In this document: one piece after another, positions 1-11,011 of the stretch
Numbering within the stretch: position 1 is the first letter of the stretch
How the letters are laid out: every line of letters begins with the position of its first letter
Assembly (NCBI GenBank): GCA_023313575.1
Contig: JAJTTP010000012.1
Location: 186,001-250,000, forward strand
Length of the DNA stretch: 64,000 bases
Direction: 5' to 3'
Origin: Eutypella sp. D-1
Taxonomy: Eukaryota; Ascomycota; Sordariomycetes; Xylariales; Diatrypaceae
Position numbers and translations under genes: made by a program
Notes under the pieces: model-generated
The model's database searches: none
The model's input: the letters and a program-made list of their open reading frames with translations, nothing else
What the model was told of the DNA's origin: nothing

Positions 1-300
1 CAGAGGACATAATCAGCTGCGCAGAGGCACTCGTAAAACCCCACGTCTAGCAGTTCAGGGATCTAGAGGACTACGTCCGACGTGCCGAGGACGGCGCTTA
101 TCATTACATCGGCACCTGCTCCATGATACCGCATGCAATGCGTGGCGTTATAGACAATCGACTGCGCGTTTACGGCCGCTCTAACCTCCGCGTATGCGAT
201 GCGAGCATCGTGCCTCTAGAGCCCACAGCGAACCCCGAGGCAAGTCATGTATGGAGTCGCCGAGCTGGCTGCTAGTTTCATCAAGCAAGGCTTAGTGTGA
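1..300 (+). pseudogene. GMC oxidoreductase, C-terminal fragment, disrupted
   Basis: Reading from base 3 gives the end of a glucose-methanol-choline FAD oxidoreductase. The segment YIGTCSM matches the family's catalytic-histidine region, and RLRVYG, SNLRVCDAS and TANPEAS match its conserved C-terminal strand and substrate-loop region. Two lesions break it. There is an in-frame TAG at 48-50, and a +1 shift at about base 246: the frame up to NPEAS resumes as MYGVAELAASFIKQGLV, ending in TGA at 298-300, only if one base is removed. The gene begins outside the window, so its substrate class (alcohol, choline or glucose type) cannot be given. Two independent lesions in otherwise well-conserved text suggest recent inactivation; a sequencing error could explain the single-base shift but hardly both. 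Confidence 0.75.
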
Positions 301-783
301 GTAGTCGAGGCCATAATCGGAGGAGCTTACTAAGGTGGGAAGTTATAACAAACAGCCTGGGCAGAGTTTTGGGGGAGGGATTTGGGCGAAGAGTTCTACT
401 CTTACACTTATTAACTCATTCTTTCAAATAGGTAGTACATCACAAACCCATTTTTAAAAAAAACCAAAAACCAAAACCAATAAAGATAAAAACCCCGAAA
501 CCAAAACTACAGCGAAACGCGGTACCGTTTCCTTTCTCTGTTCACACATGATTGGCTCTTTCGTTGCGAAATTTCGTTTCACTTGGTTCATGATACACTG
601 GACCTTCTTATGGCCGTAGGCCTCTATCAAACGTAGGCAGGAAGGGCATGTAAAGTATATATACATTCACCAGACTGTGCCATCGTAGGTTAGATCTACC
701 ATGCAAGATGATCAAGCACGCTTCCTTTGGATTGAACCTCATCCGTAATCTCTAAGTTACAACCCACTACCACTACCACAACC
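301..783. other. intergenic, GMC relic to SF3a60 3' end
   Basis: No supported gene. The stretch is AT-rich with an A/C-rich tract (about 452-485, aaaacc-like repeats) that could serve 3' end formation of the minus-strand SF3a60 gene. A 70-codon minus ORF here ends in a hydrophobic run produced by that low-complexity tract, so it was not called. Confidence 0.6.
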
Positions 784-2349
784 CTACAACAAGCCCTGCT
801 TCTGCAAATCATAGTAGACCTTCTCCGGCATGACATTCCCCTCCGCATCCTCCATCTGCACAACGCCGCCATCATCGGTAGCGCCAGCGGGACCGACGGG
901 GCCGAGGCCGCGGGCACGACGATCCTTCTGGATCTTGTCCCAGAGGCGCAGGGCCTCATCGATGCCCGTGATGTCGCGGAAGAGGGAGGTGTTGGTGATG
1001 CCGAGGCACTTGAGGCCGTAGATGTGGCGGGCCTCGTTGAAGTGCTTGTCGAAGGCGCGGCGGCCCATGTAGACGAAGTTGCCGCAGATCTCGCAGGGGA
1101 ACTCGACCCCCAATCCGTGCAGCTTGTACAACCAGAACGGGATCGGCTTGCCGTCCCACGCCAGCGGCAGCTTCAGCGGGTTGTGGATCCGCTCGTCGTC
1201 GTCGTCGCCCGAGCCGTTCTCGTCGTCGTCTCCGTGCCCGCCCGCCCCGCCGCCACTGTTGCCTCCCTGCGCTGGCGCTGCGCTCGCGCTGAATAAGTTC
1301 TCGAGTTCCTGCTGCCGCTCCCGCTCCGTCATGCCCTGCTTCCGCTCCACGTTGACGCGCGTGTCGCTACGCTCGGTGCTCATGGCGCCCGCTAGGCGCT
1401 TCACGCGGTACTCGCGCTCGGCGATGGCGCGTTCCTTCAAGCGGTGCGTTGACGATGCGCCTCCCACCTCGCTTCGTTCCTTCGACGCGGACGCTCCGTT
1501 CTCCTTCTCCGCCGCCGCGCGCTTGTGCTTCTTGCCCGACAGATGCCCCTCGTACACGTTCTTGTTCTTGAACTCCTTCTCGCACGCGTCGCACCACACG
1601 GCGTCGGCGGAGGACGGCTGCTGCTGGGTCGCGCTGCTACTGGCAGTCTCGACCTTCCAATCGGCAATCTCGTCCTTGTCCCAGGCGGCCTCGAACTCCT
1701 TGTCGAAGTCGGCGAGGACCTTGTCGATGTTCCCGAGGGGCCGGGTGCGGCGCATGAAGGACTCGAGGTCCAGGGCCAGCTGGCCGACGTACTTGAAGTA
1801 CTGGTCGGTCATCTTCTCGGAGCGCTTGAGGCCGCCGGCGCCCGGGTTGAAATTGTTGAACAGGTCCAGGTACTGCAGGTAGCTGAGGCGCTTGGCGTTG
1901 GGCAGGTTGAGATACATCTCGTGACAGGTGTGCAGGTCGAAGAAGCGGCCGAGCGCCTCCTCGCCGGTGAACATGGCATCGACGATGCTGGATTCGCCGG
2001 ACGGGTCAGCGCCGCGTTTCGGGCGGTAAGCGCGCTCGAGGTTCTCGACGGGCTCGTTGGGATAGCGCGAGTGGAAATTCTTCACGTCGGCTAGTTGACG
2101 GTAGAACTCGTCCATGGGATCGCCGGTGCCGATCTGCTGGATCTCGTGCGACCGCGCACCGTCGGCATCGCGGTATATCTCGAGAAGCTTGGAGGACTGG
2201 GCAGATATGCGGTCGAGAAACTGGGATATCTGATGGTCACGGGTCAACCGATCCCGTATGTGTCGTGGCTCATCGCCAATGCGGTCTGCGATTCCCTGTT
2301 CGAGGCGCTCGAGGTCCTCGTGGAGGAACCTCTGTTCTTCTAAAATCAT
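784..2349 (-). CDS. splicing factor 3a subunit 3 (SF3a60/Prp9)
   Basis: Single-exon, 521-residue subunit of the U2 snRNP SF3a complex, which helps U2 snRNA engage the intron branch site in the nucleus. The N-terminus (EEQRFLHEDLERLE) is the family start. A matrin/U1-type C2H2 zinc finger sits at residues 253-275 (WCDAC ... HLSGKKHKR). The near-invariant C-terminal zinc finger starts at residue 418 (PCEICGNFVYMGRRAFDKHF, then the histidine that completes it). The middle region between fingers (about 280-390) is acidic, Gly- and Ser-rich low complexity, as in other fungal orthologues. Length matches the family (about 500). The ATG at 2349 is the first in frame and gives the expected N-terminus. 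It is divergent to eIF4A-III. Confidence 0.95.
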   Translation of the reverse strand: MILEEQRFLHEDLERLEQGIADRIGDEPRHIRDRLTRDHQISQFLDRISAQSSKLLEIYRDADGARSHEIQQIGTGDPMDEFYRQLADVKNFHSRYPNEPVENLERAYRPKRGADPSGESSIVDAMFTGEEALGRFFDLHTCHEMYLNLPNAKRLSYLQYLDLFNNFNPGAGGLKRSEKMTDQYFKYVGQLALDLESFMRRTRPLGNIDKVLADFDKEFEAAWDKDEIADWKVETASSSATQQQPSSADAVWCDACEKEFKNKNVYEGHLSGKKHKRAAAEKENGASASKERSEVGGASSTHRLKERAIAEREYRVKRLAGAMSTERSDTRVNVERKQGMTERERQQELENLFSASAAPAQGGNSGGGAGGHGDDDENGSGDDDDERIHNPLKLPLAWDGKPIPFWLYKLHGLGVEFPCEICGNFVYMGRRAFDKHFNEARHIYGLKCLGITNTSLFRDITGIDEALRLWDKIQKDRRARGLGPVGPAGATDDGGVVQMEDAEGNVMPEKVYYDLQKQGLL

Positions 2350-2978
2350 TTCTTAACGGATTTGGTGTGATCAGACGCGAATATGGCCTTTTTATTATTA
2401 CGCGAAGATGGTTATAAAGGAAAGAAAATCTAGCTGATTACTTAAGATTGTAGGGATGTTGTATCTTGTAGTAGGAAGTAGTTGAATGATAATAGGAATA
2501 ATAGAAATAATGAATAGGAACAAGGTAGAGTAGAAGTGGATATCAAGAAATCATAATTAAGAAATCGAGAAGCCTGGGAAGCTCAGTAGGTACTGAGCAC
2601 TAACAACCACTAATGAAATGTTATCAAGCCAATGAAACGCGGCAGCTCTGCGGTAGTTATGTACCTGTGTACCTACGTATTTGTGGGTCATGCAGTAGGC
2701 TAAGGTTTAGCCACTTCTGTCTCCACTCTAATTTTCGCAGCTTTCCAGTTCTACTACTTCTAAGGTTTACTTTACAACTCGACAACTTCAGATCTCAACC
2801 TCGGAACCTTCAACTTTCACCTTCCAATTTTCATCCTTCGGCCTTCAATATCTAATTCTCAATTTGACACCCACCCGTCAAGCTAGTTGTCTCTATCCAC
2901 CGATCGCGTATTCTCATATACCCCGAGACCTGCTATTATCAATTTGTAACAGTTATATCGAATCGGAACTCAATCATC
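2350..2978. promoter_or_regulatory. shared divergent promoter, SF3a60 / eIF4A-III
   Basis: This is the only space between two start codons facing outward. The eIF4A-III side (about 2690-2970) is strongly pyrimidine-rich with repeated ttc/aac leader sequence ending in caatcatcATGG, a normal fungal 5' leader. The SF3a60 side (about 2350-2560) is AT-rich. I see no canonical TATA box near either start. Bidirectional activity is inferred from layout only. Confidence 0.55.
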
Positions 2979-4361
2979 ATGGCTGAAGGCGGGATTGATC
3001 GTCGCGCCGAAGAGAAGATGGAGTTTTCCACTTCTAAGGAGGTCACGGTGCACCCTACATTCGAGTCTATGTCCTTGAAAGGTGAGTATTATCCTGCACG
3101 CTGCAAGCCGCAAGCCGCACGTGACTTGCGCGAGAGAGAACTACAAGAAAGATAACTAACACTCTCTTATCATAATAGAGAACCTCCTTCGAGGCATCTA
3201 CGCCTACGGTTATGAATCCCCCTCCGCTGTCCAGTCCCGCGCCATCGTCCAAGTCTGCAAGGGTCGCGACACCATCGCCCAAGCCCAGTCCGGTACCGGA
3301 AAGACCGCCACCTTTTCCATTTCCATGTTGCAGGTTATCGATACCGCCGTGCGCGAGACCCAGGCCCTCGTGCTCTCCCCGACCCGCGAACTAGCCACCC
3401 AGATCCAGTCCGTCGTCATGGCCCTCGGCGACTACATGAACGTCCAGTGCCACGCCTGCATCGGCGGCACCAACGTCGGCGAGGATATCCGGAAGCTCGA
3501 CTACGGCCAGCACATCGTGTCCGGGACCCCCGGCCGCGTCGCTGATATGATTCGCCGCCGTCATCTGCGCACCCGCCATATCAAGATGCTGGTCCTCGAC
3601 GAGGCCGATGAGCTGCTCAACCAGGGTTTCCGCGAGCAGATCTACGACGTCTACCGATATCTTCCGCCCGCGACTCAGGTCGTTGTCGTCTCCGCTACCC
3701 TGCCCTACGATGTCCTGGACATGACTACCAAGTTCATGACCGACCCTGTGCGCATCCTGGTCAAGCGTGACGAGTTGACCCTCGAAGGTCTCAAGCAGTA
3801 CTTCATCGCCGTCGAGAAGGAGGACTGGAAGTTCGACACGCTGTGCGATCTCTACGACACCCTGACCATCACGCAGGCCGTCATCTTCTGCAACACCCGG
3901 CGCAAGGTCGACTGGCTGACGGACAAGATGCGCGAGGCCAACTTCACCGTGAGCAGCATGCACGGCGACATGCCGCAGAAGGAGCGCGACAGCATCATGC
4001 AGGACTTCCGGCAGGGCAACAGTCGCGTGCTGATCTCCACCGACGTCTGGGCCCGCGGCATCGACGTCCAGCAGGTCAGCCTCGTCATCAACTACGACCT
4101 GCCGAGCAACCGTGAGAACTACATCCACCGCATCGGCCGCAGCGGTCGTTTTGGCCGCAAGGGCGTCGCCATCAACTTCGTCACCAGCGAAGATGTGCGC
4201 ATCCTCCGGGATATCGAACGTGTGTAAACCCCTACCCCTACCCCTACCCCAAGCCCGTCCTGGTGTCTTCCGAGATTGTAAACAACTGACATACCGCTCT
4301 AGTGTACTACTCCACTCAGATCGACGAGATGCCCATGAACGTGGCCGATCTCATCTCTTGA
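2979..4361 (+). CDS. ATP-dependent RNA helicase eIF4A-III (Fal1)
   Basis: DEAD-box helicase of the eIF4A-III/Fal1 group: the RNA clamp of the exon junction complex in metazoa and a pre-rRNA processing factor in yeast. Three exons (2979-3081, 3179-4219, 4303-4361) give 400 residues, the usual length. Motifs in order: Q-motif region [13 protein letters not shown], Walker [26 protein letters not shown], then [10 protein letters not shown] and [13 protein letters not shown] in domain 2. The subgroup is set by the C-terminus, [20 protein letters not shown], restored only by splicing out 4220-4302, and by the N-terminal [18 protein letters not shown]. Intron 1 is 97 nt, intron 2 is 83 nt. Intron 2 carries a perfect (CCCCTA) tract. 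GC-rich third positions suggest high expression. Confidence 0.95.
4229..4250 (+). repeat. CCCCTA tract in eIF4A-III intron 2 (G4-capable on minus strand)
   Basis: Four CCCC runs separated by TA, starting 9 nt after the donor splice site of an 83-nt intron. The complementary DNA strand carries four GGGG runs with 2-nt loops, a textbook quadruplex pattern. The transcript itself carries the C-rich strand. Confidence 0.9.
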
Positions 4362-6125
4362 TATACGAGAGCGAGATAAAACATAAACGGATCATAACCA
4401 CACGCGCGAGGTGGGGGGGAAGGGGGGCTTGCACCTCACCGGCGGACGCGCCGTGACGAATGACAAAAGAGATATGAATGAAATGCCATTATTGGAATGT
4501 GGGAGGAAACCGGGCCTGTTCATGACAGTAAGTGTCAATGCCACCCATCACATCGCAACATCCATCAGCCTCGGAGACTGATCCAACAGAAACAGGATAG
4601 TGCCGTCGTCAGACTGATTATAATCCATCCATTCACGACACAAAAAAAGAAAGAAAAAAAAAAAGAAAGCTATCCCTCGCGCCCATGTCTGGGGGAAGTT
4701 GTCATAGTCCACTTACGTCTTAATATACTCTACGTACGGCCCAGCAGGGCTCCGTGATATTGTATGCTTGGCAGAAGGAATCTGACGTATGGCTTACTGT
4801 GGAACCAAGGAGTTATTAGGGCTACACTGCCTGCACCTAGGTGTATGCGCGGGAATTCGTATACTTGACAAAGACCAACCTACGGGATCAGAGGAAGCAA
4901 GCAAGCAAGCAGCGTACGGCCGTCCGGATTCGCCGAGCAGACATGCAAGCCCGTACAGCGTCAACGTTATGACAGAGATCGGCGTAGTGTCACAAGTTGA
5001 TGAGATGTAGACGGTGCTAGCCGCCGTGCAGTTTTGGGTAAGGTGATGAATGATATGATATGATATCACTACGAAGCCGTCACCACTTTTTCCAGCTGTA
5101 GCCCCATAGAAAGTACCATTGGCATAGGTGAGATTTCATTCAGCACCTACCTACCTACCTCAGGACGAGTAGACAGCCCAATGGGTTCGTCTCGTGTGCC
5201 CTCGTACCTGCAAACCCATCACCCAGGCATAGGGTTCGCCTTCAGTGCGCGCTTGACGGTCGGATTCTGTAGCAACACGGGGAAGATCTTATGTGCCCAA
5301 GCACCTACAAACCAAAGAGGAGGTGGTTAGAAATCACCAATCCTACAGTGATCATGTTCTGTAGGCCTGGACGCTTTATGTACCTAAGTACCCTGGCGCT
5401 ATGACCATCCACAGTAGCCTCGTGGAAGTGGGTCGTATAAACCGATTTATGTACCGAAGTTCCTAACCAACCTGTCGCGAGCCTCCTCCGGCAGCAACCA
5501 CATACTCGACAATCACCATGTCAATATGCCACCTTCAGTAGATTTGATCGATGAACATTTATGTACCCATGTGCCTACTAGCAACGAGAAGGTCACGGGG
5601 TAGCTAGAGGGTGCTACGGGGGTAACGGGTCGAGTAAGTACCTTTAGCAGTAATTAAGATGGGAAAGTACATATTTGAAGATAGGCGCTAGGTCAAGTGC
5701 GTCCTATTGGGTTAGCAGATAGGTTCCCTCTCCTAGAAATTAGGTGTATACGAAGTAGGTACATATTCAACAGATTTCCAGCAATACAGTACGCTTCCTA
5801 TGTATTATCCAGCACTATAGGACCCAGAAATACCGGGAACCGGTCCCACTTTAGATTTCATATAAATGTAGCCCTTCCCTAAACCTCCGGACCAACGTCA
5901 CCATCCCAACTTCTTCAACTTCTTACAACAACCAACAAACCTTCATCTTCCTCCTCAAGACATCAATTCCTCGACGACCGCTGTTTCGATCACGACGCTC
6001 TTTTCGCCACCTATAAAACACGCCCGCGATCTCTTGCACACGCCGCAACGCTGATACCAGTACTATAAACACGATCAATCAATACTTCATCCTCTAATCT
6101 ATTCATCTATCCGTTTATAATTGCA
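4362..6125. other. intergenic, eIF4A-III to TAF6
   Basis: No supported gene in 1.76 kb. It holds an A-rich tract (about 4640-4668), repeated (CTAC)n and gatat-type microrepeats (about 5054-5070 and 5142-5160), and from about 5880 a CAAC/CT-rich leader for TAF6 with a TATA-like element. All ORFs seen are short and compositionally ordinary. Confidence 0.6.
6012..6018 (+). promoter_or_regulatory. TATA-like element upstream of TAF6
   Basis: TATAAAA lies 108 nt before the TAF6 ATG, inside a CT-rich leader. Spacing to a transcription start is not measurable here. Confidence 0.35.
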
Positions 6126-7664
6126 ATGGCGACTGCGCGCGATGCCCGCGGCCCTGCCGCTCAAGATCCTACCAAGGCGGCCGCTGCGAACGAGACCCGA
6201 CTCCTTTGGAATCCCGAGAATGTTAAGGATGTCGCAGAGTCGGTGGGCATTGGTAGTCTGGGCGACGAAGCACTCCGAACCCTCTCGCAAGATGTCGAGT
6301 ACCGAATCGGACAGGTCATTGTTGAGGCCTTGCGATTTATGCGTGCCGCCAAGCGAACAACCATGATTGTACAAGATATCTCGCAGGCGTTGAAGGTGTT
6401 GGACGTTGAGCCGCTGTATGGGTACGAATCCACTCGACCTCTGCGATACGGCGAGGCGAGCTTGGGTCCCGGCCAGCCGCTGTTCTATATCGAGGATGAA
6501 GAAGTCGACTTCGAGAAGCTCATAAACGCTCCTCTCCCGAAGATCCCGCGAGACCAAAGCTTCACAGGTATGTCTTATCTACGATAACCTTTTTTCCCCT
6601 ATCTTGTTATCATTCCATTTTGTGCGTGACCGATAGTTGCTAACCAGACTTTATCTACAGCTCACTGGCTCGCGGTCGAAGGCGTTCAGCCGGCCATCCC
6701 ACAAAACCCGACAACCTCCGAGTCGCGCGGTCAGGATCTCCTCCCCAAGGGACCTGGTGCCAACCCTGCTCTTGCTGCTCTCGCCGGCCACGCCAACGCC
6801 AGCGTGAAACCCTCTGTTAAACACATTATCAGCAAGGAGCTCTCACTCTACTTCGAGAAAATCCAGGCGGCTCTGCTCGACGACACTCCCGACCAAGAGG
6901 TCCAGCGACTCAGAGAAGCGGCGCTAGAGTCCGTCGGCAACGACCCCGGGATTCACCAGCTTGTACCATACTTCTCCAGCTTCATTAGTCATGAGGTTAC
7001 CCACCACATTGACGACATCTTCGTTCTGCGACAGATGATGGAGTTGACGGGGGCTCTTCTCAATAACCCTCATATGTTCCTGGATCCCTACGCGTCATCT
7101 CTCTCGGTTCCCGTCCTCACCTGCCTCATGGGACGGAAGCTGGGCTCTGGCGAGGGCTCCGATGCTGTGCAAGAGCAGTACAGACTCCGGGAACTGTCTG
7201 CCAGCCTTATCAGCCAAATCTCGAAGAAGTACTCGGTTAGCAACAAGCTCCTACGCGCCAAGCTGACGAGGTCGTGTCTAAAGCACTTCCTCGACCCCAT
7301 GGCCCCACCCGCCGTCTGGTACGGCGCTATAAACGGTGTCCTGGCGGCTGGCGGTGCTGAGGCGGTGCGTGTGCTGCTCCTGCCTCACCTGAAGGGTTTC
7401 GAGTCTTCTATGCTGGCGCCTCTGCGGGAGAAGGGGGACGCAACGGAGTACGAGGTCGTGGTGGGAGCTATTCTGAAGGCCGTACGGTCAATGGTGGACG
7501 ATGAGGATCAGATGATGAACGGGGTCAATGGCGACGGCGAGGTTGGCGAGCGGGATGTCCAGCAGTTGAAGGCATTCGTCGGCGAGACCATTGGCGATAG
7601 AATCGCCAGGCTCGGTGACCGTCGCTTGGCTCAGGCCGTACTCGAAGCTAGAAGTTTCCAGTAG
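6126..7664 (+). CDS. TFIID/SAGA subunit TAF6
   Basis: TATA-box-binding-protein-associated factor 6, a histone-fold subunit shared by TFIID and SAGA, acting in RNA polymerase II pre-initiation. Exons 6126-6567 and 6661-7664 give 481 residues. Residues about 25-95 form the H4-like histone fold ([16 protein letters not shown] through [20 protein letters not shown]), followed by the linker [20 protein letters not shown] that is typical of TAF6. Residues about 220-440 are the helical TAF6 C-terminal HEAT-repeat domain ([16 protein letters not shown], then [13 protein letters not shown]). The 93-nt intron has clean gtatgt/ctacag borders and restores the frame exactly. The C-terminal acidic insert (about residue 420) is a fungal variable loop. 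Confidence 0.94.
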
Positions 7665-10657
7665 ACCTGGTTAGTATTATTCCTACTATCTCGTGTCATC
7701 CTATCGTTAGCTCACCACCTCATAGGTCCGAAGATTGACGACGAGAGCGGACTCGCTATAGGCGTCTCCAGCCGAGAGAGAAGCGTGCTTAACTACACAA
7801 GCATCGCGACCATATTGGCATATACACATTCGATATCGGCGAGCTCGGCGAAGAAACAATAGACTTCGGCAAACCGGCAACGTCATATCCGCCACCTTGG
7901 TGCTCTTTCGCAATCTAATATCCCAGCCACGAAGATCACTGCGTCTACATCAAATAAGCAGCATCAAGTGATCACATCTACTACGACACAAACACAAACA
8001 AACAAACAACCACACCTAAACAACAACATGGTTAACTCCTCCATTCCTTGGCACCTACCCTGAGGTAAACCGGAGTCGTGTCGTGGTAGAGGCGGGATGG
8101 CCATCGACAGCAGGGGAAACCTATGCGCATCCCTGTCTGGTCGTGATGGGATTGGGAAAGGCACTGGAAGCGAGGTCATTGGCGACAAGGGAAACCCATG
8201 TGCATCCTTGCTTAGTCATGACGGGACAGGAAAAGCACTGGCGTTCAGGGCACAATCGGACATATGATACCCACTGATGGAATTGTATTTGGCGTTAGGA
8301 GATACGTTGGCATTTCTCATCGATTTTGGTCTAATTTTGGTCCGGTTTCCTGCGATGGTTCTTCTGGTGGACGGTTGATGCGAGAGACTGTAATAAACCA
8401 AACACCAAACCCATGATGCATTTTCGGATCGACGTGGCTTGTATTTATATATGACTTAAACTTGAATGCGTGTCTTGGCCGTGTAAGGAATCAGTGATAT
8501 GTGTGCCTCGCCTCGTTGATATGTGTTGTTTCGTGCTTCGTCGTCTAGGCGGTATCCTCTCGCGCTCTTTACCTGCACGTAGAACCAACCAGGCACGTAG
8601 TCGGTTAGACATATAGGTTATCGTAACTAACTATGTAGAATCTCTGCCGCACGGCATACGCAGACTTATCTTAATCACGACCATCCACGAAGTCAATTCG
8701 TCGCATAGGAACTAGATAAGAGATCACACGCAACGAAACCACCTTGCCAAGTCCGTATAAGTATCAGTATATGTTGTAGTTACGTCCATGACTATGTACT
8801 GGGATAAGATCCACAAACATCATCATGCTATCAGACCGTGCCTTGCATGCTATAACGTAATCGCCGTCATATGGGGTTCTATCCATGTACTGTATGTGTA
8901 AGTAGATCAATTGCGAGTTTCACATGCCAGCTTTAAACATACACACACACTACAAAGCATTATGATCTTTCAACAAAAATTTTAGCATATACGATTACCT
9001 AAATTCCTCGTCACCTTATCTAACCTTATTCATCCTGAACCCTGCATCATCATTTCATATATGGATCCATCCATCTATATGAGGTCTCCCGTCCGTAGGC
9101 CTCCCCTAGCCTGGGCATGCATGCTTGCGTTACGGCTACCAAGGTACTTACATAGATAGTTCATCAAACTTGGCCTTACCTAGTGAGGTTGATCGCCACC
9201 CGAGAAAAGAAATTCCCACCTTACCTGTCGGGAAAAATACTACATATGTGAAAAGAGAAAAAAGGGGGGAGCGAGAGGATGTTGATAGACAGGGACGTGT
9301 CATGCATTGCTTGCATATACCTACCAGCCGAAGCGAGCGAGGAATCCAGACCGACCAACTGAAATACACTGTTTTTTTCTTCCCTTCCTCTCTTCCCTTC
9401 CCCTGCATACACCATGCATACATCATCATATGTTCCATACGCACACAGACACACACACACATGAAGCACTTCGAAAACCGATCGATCACACGATATATAT
9501 ACCCAGAAGCGTAAAGCACAATTCTACGTAGATGCCGAGATAAGTCCAGGGGTTGCCCAAAGCACCTAATTCGAACCTTTCTCGGGCGTACGGGGCCTCT
9601 GATTGGTCTAATTAGGGATATACCATTGCCGACCCGAACGTGGTGGCGGCGGACGGGTAAGAGTGGGGGTGGAGGGGCGGTATCCGCTCCGTGTCAGAAG
9701 GGCGAAAGCGCGAGGTTAAACCCAAGTGAGTTATCCGTTACCCTTACCCACCACCCGTCACCATCAAATCTGGAGGGAAAGGCAGAAGAAGAGAAGGCGA
9801 AGTAAGAAAAAAAAATTTCATGTTCGCGATTCCGAAGGCTTGGCCTCTAATCTGGTACATAGTTTGGGCTGCCCTTCCGCCCCCCCCCCCCTTTACTCAT
9901 TACGTCAAAGGAAGCTATCCGTTGATTGGGCATTCATCTTAGTTTCTGGAACTCTGTTAGTCAGATTTCATAAGTTGGGCGGACCGGACTGGGCCCCAGC
10001 AGCCAGACTCGGAGCCGGGCCCGGATGGGGCTACCTCTCTGAGTCTGTCGGGGCCCAGTCAGTTTGTCGCAATATTCAAGGGGGAAAAAATTTACGGTGT
10101 AGGCAAATGGATAGATATAGATAGATGTATATATATATAGACACGTTTTCCGACACCGTCATCTCGTCCCCCCTTTCCTTTCCTCTGCTGCTGTAGTGTG
10201 TGTGCTTTCCACAGTAATTTACGTCCTTTTCTTTTTTCTTTTTTTAGTTTCTTCTATTTTCCTTCGCGGCGTTCTTTCTCGTAAAAACTTTCTACTGCCT
10301 TCCATTTTGCTCCTAAAACCCTACCTAGCCTTACTTACAGCTTTGCCTTCGTTGAAATATTGCTCGCTTAAAAGTCATCATCTCGCCTCTCTCTCTCTCG
10401 ATACCAAGTATACGGATATAAATATAAACAAGTACGCCACACACTTACACAAGATCGGATCGGATCAAATCCGCGGATCGCATAGAGACAGACAGACAAG
10501 GCACAGTCCACACATCACGCGCGCAACACTAGATAGAATACAGCAAAAGATATCCAAAAACTCGGACTCCAGAAAAAAAAAAAAACCTTCAACTTATTGG
10601 AACTTTCATCATACACACATCACGTCACAGCCACAAGCTCATCATAACCCGCCAATC
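7665..10657. other. intergenic, TAF6 to orphan ORF
   Basis: Nearly 3 kb without a convincing gene. Visible content: an A/C-rich (caaa)n stretch near 7985-8025; a diverged tandem duplication (8105-8241); pyrimidine and CA-rich microrepeats around 9370-9465; a 10-C run near 9883; (GATA)-like repeats and a TATATATATATAG element at 10127-10140. From about 10200 the text is T-rich then A/C-rich and looks like a leader for the ORF at 10658. Long open runs at 9125-9514 and 9726-10124 have no protein-like composition. Confidence 0.55.
8105..8241. repeat. diverged tandem duplication, about 60 bp x 2
   Basis: Copy 1 (8105-8166) and copy 2 (8182-8240) share the order gggaaacc..atg.gcatcc..agtc.tga.ggga..aaa..cactgg. 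Over the first 40 aligned bases I count nine transitions and one transversion, plus a one-base gap further on. It is non-coding and lies downstream of TAF6. Confidence 0.7.
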
Positions 10658-11011
10658 ATGACGAAGTCGCAAAGCTCGGGTAATGGTGGATTTCGCAAGT
10701 GGTGGAGGGAACAGCTAGAGGCGCCCCACCCGCAGTCGAACATCAGGACCGTCCCGATATGTCCCTGCGCGTCCTGCTACCACGGCGGGGACCCGCACGG
10801 GGGAAGCACCGCAACCTTCTGGTCCTCCTCCCCTTCCACCTCTAAGACCAAGTCCAACAGCAGCGGCACCACCAAAAACCCGCTCTATCTCCTCGGTAGG
10901 ACCGTTTCCTCCTCAGGCAGCGGCAGCGGCGGCAGCAGCAATTTCGGCAGCGCGGCGACGCTAGTAGAAAAGGGACACGGCAAGGGCGGTGACAAGGCTG
11001 GCGCCCCATAG
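10658..11011 (+). CDS. small orphan protein, 117 aa, overlapping SDH3 3' end
   Basis: I do not recognise this protein. The ATG at 10658 has a good context (gccaatcATGA) after a leader that looks transcribed (TATA-type repeats, then CT- and CAAC-rich text). The N-terminal half is protein-like: GFRKWWREQLEAPHPQSNIR followed by ICPCASCYHGGDPHGG, a compact CxCxxC cluster. Residues after about 55 are Ser/Thr/Gly-rich low complexity. The last 51 nt (10961-11011) are antisense to the end of the SDH3 coding sequence, so the two genes would be tail-to-tail overlapping. The open frame runs upstream to 10196, but that part reads as leader. It could be a real small gene or a chance ORF in an SDH3 antisense leader. 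Confidence 0.42.
   Translation: MTKSQSSGNGGFRKWWREQLEAPHPQSNIRTVPICPCASCYHGGDPHGGSTATFWSSSPSTSKTKSNSSGTTKNPLYLLGRTVSSSGSGSGGSSNFGSAATLVEKGHGKGGDKAGAP

Noticed and set aside
1079..1882. 267-codon plus ORF opposite SF3a60
   Set aside because: Antisense shadow of a strongly conserved, GC3-rich gene.
3391..4128. 245-codon minus ORF opposite eIF4A-III
   Set aside because: Antisense shadow of the helicase coding frame.
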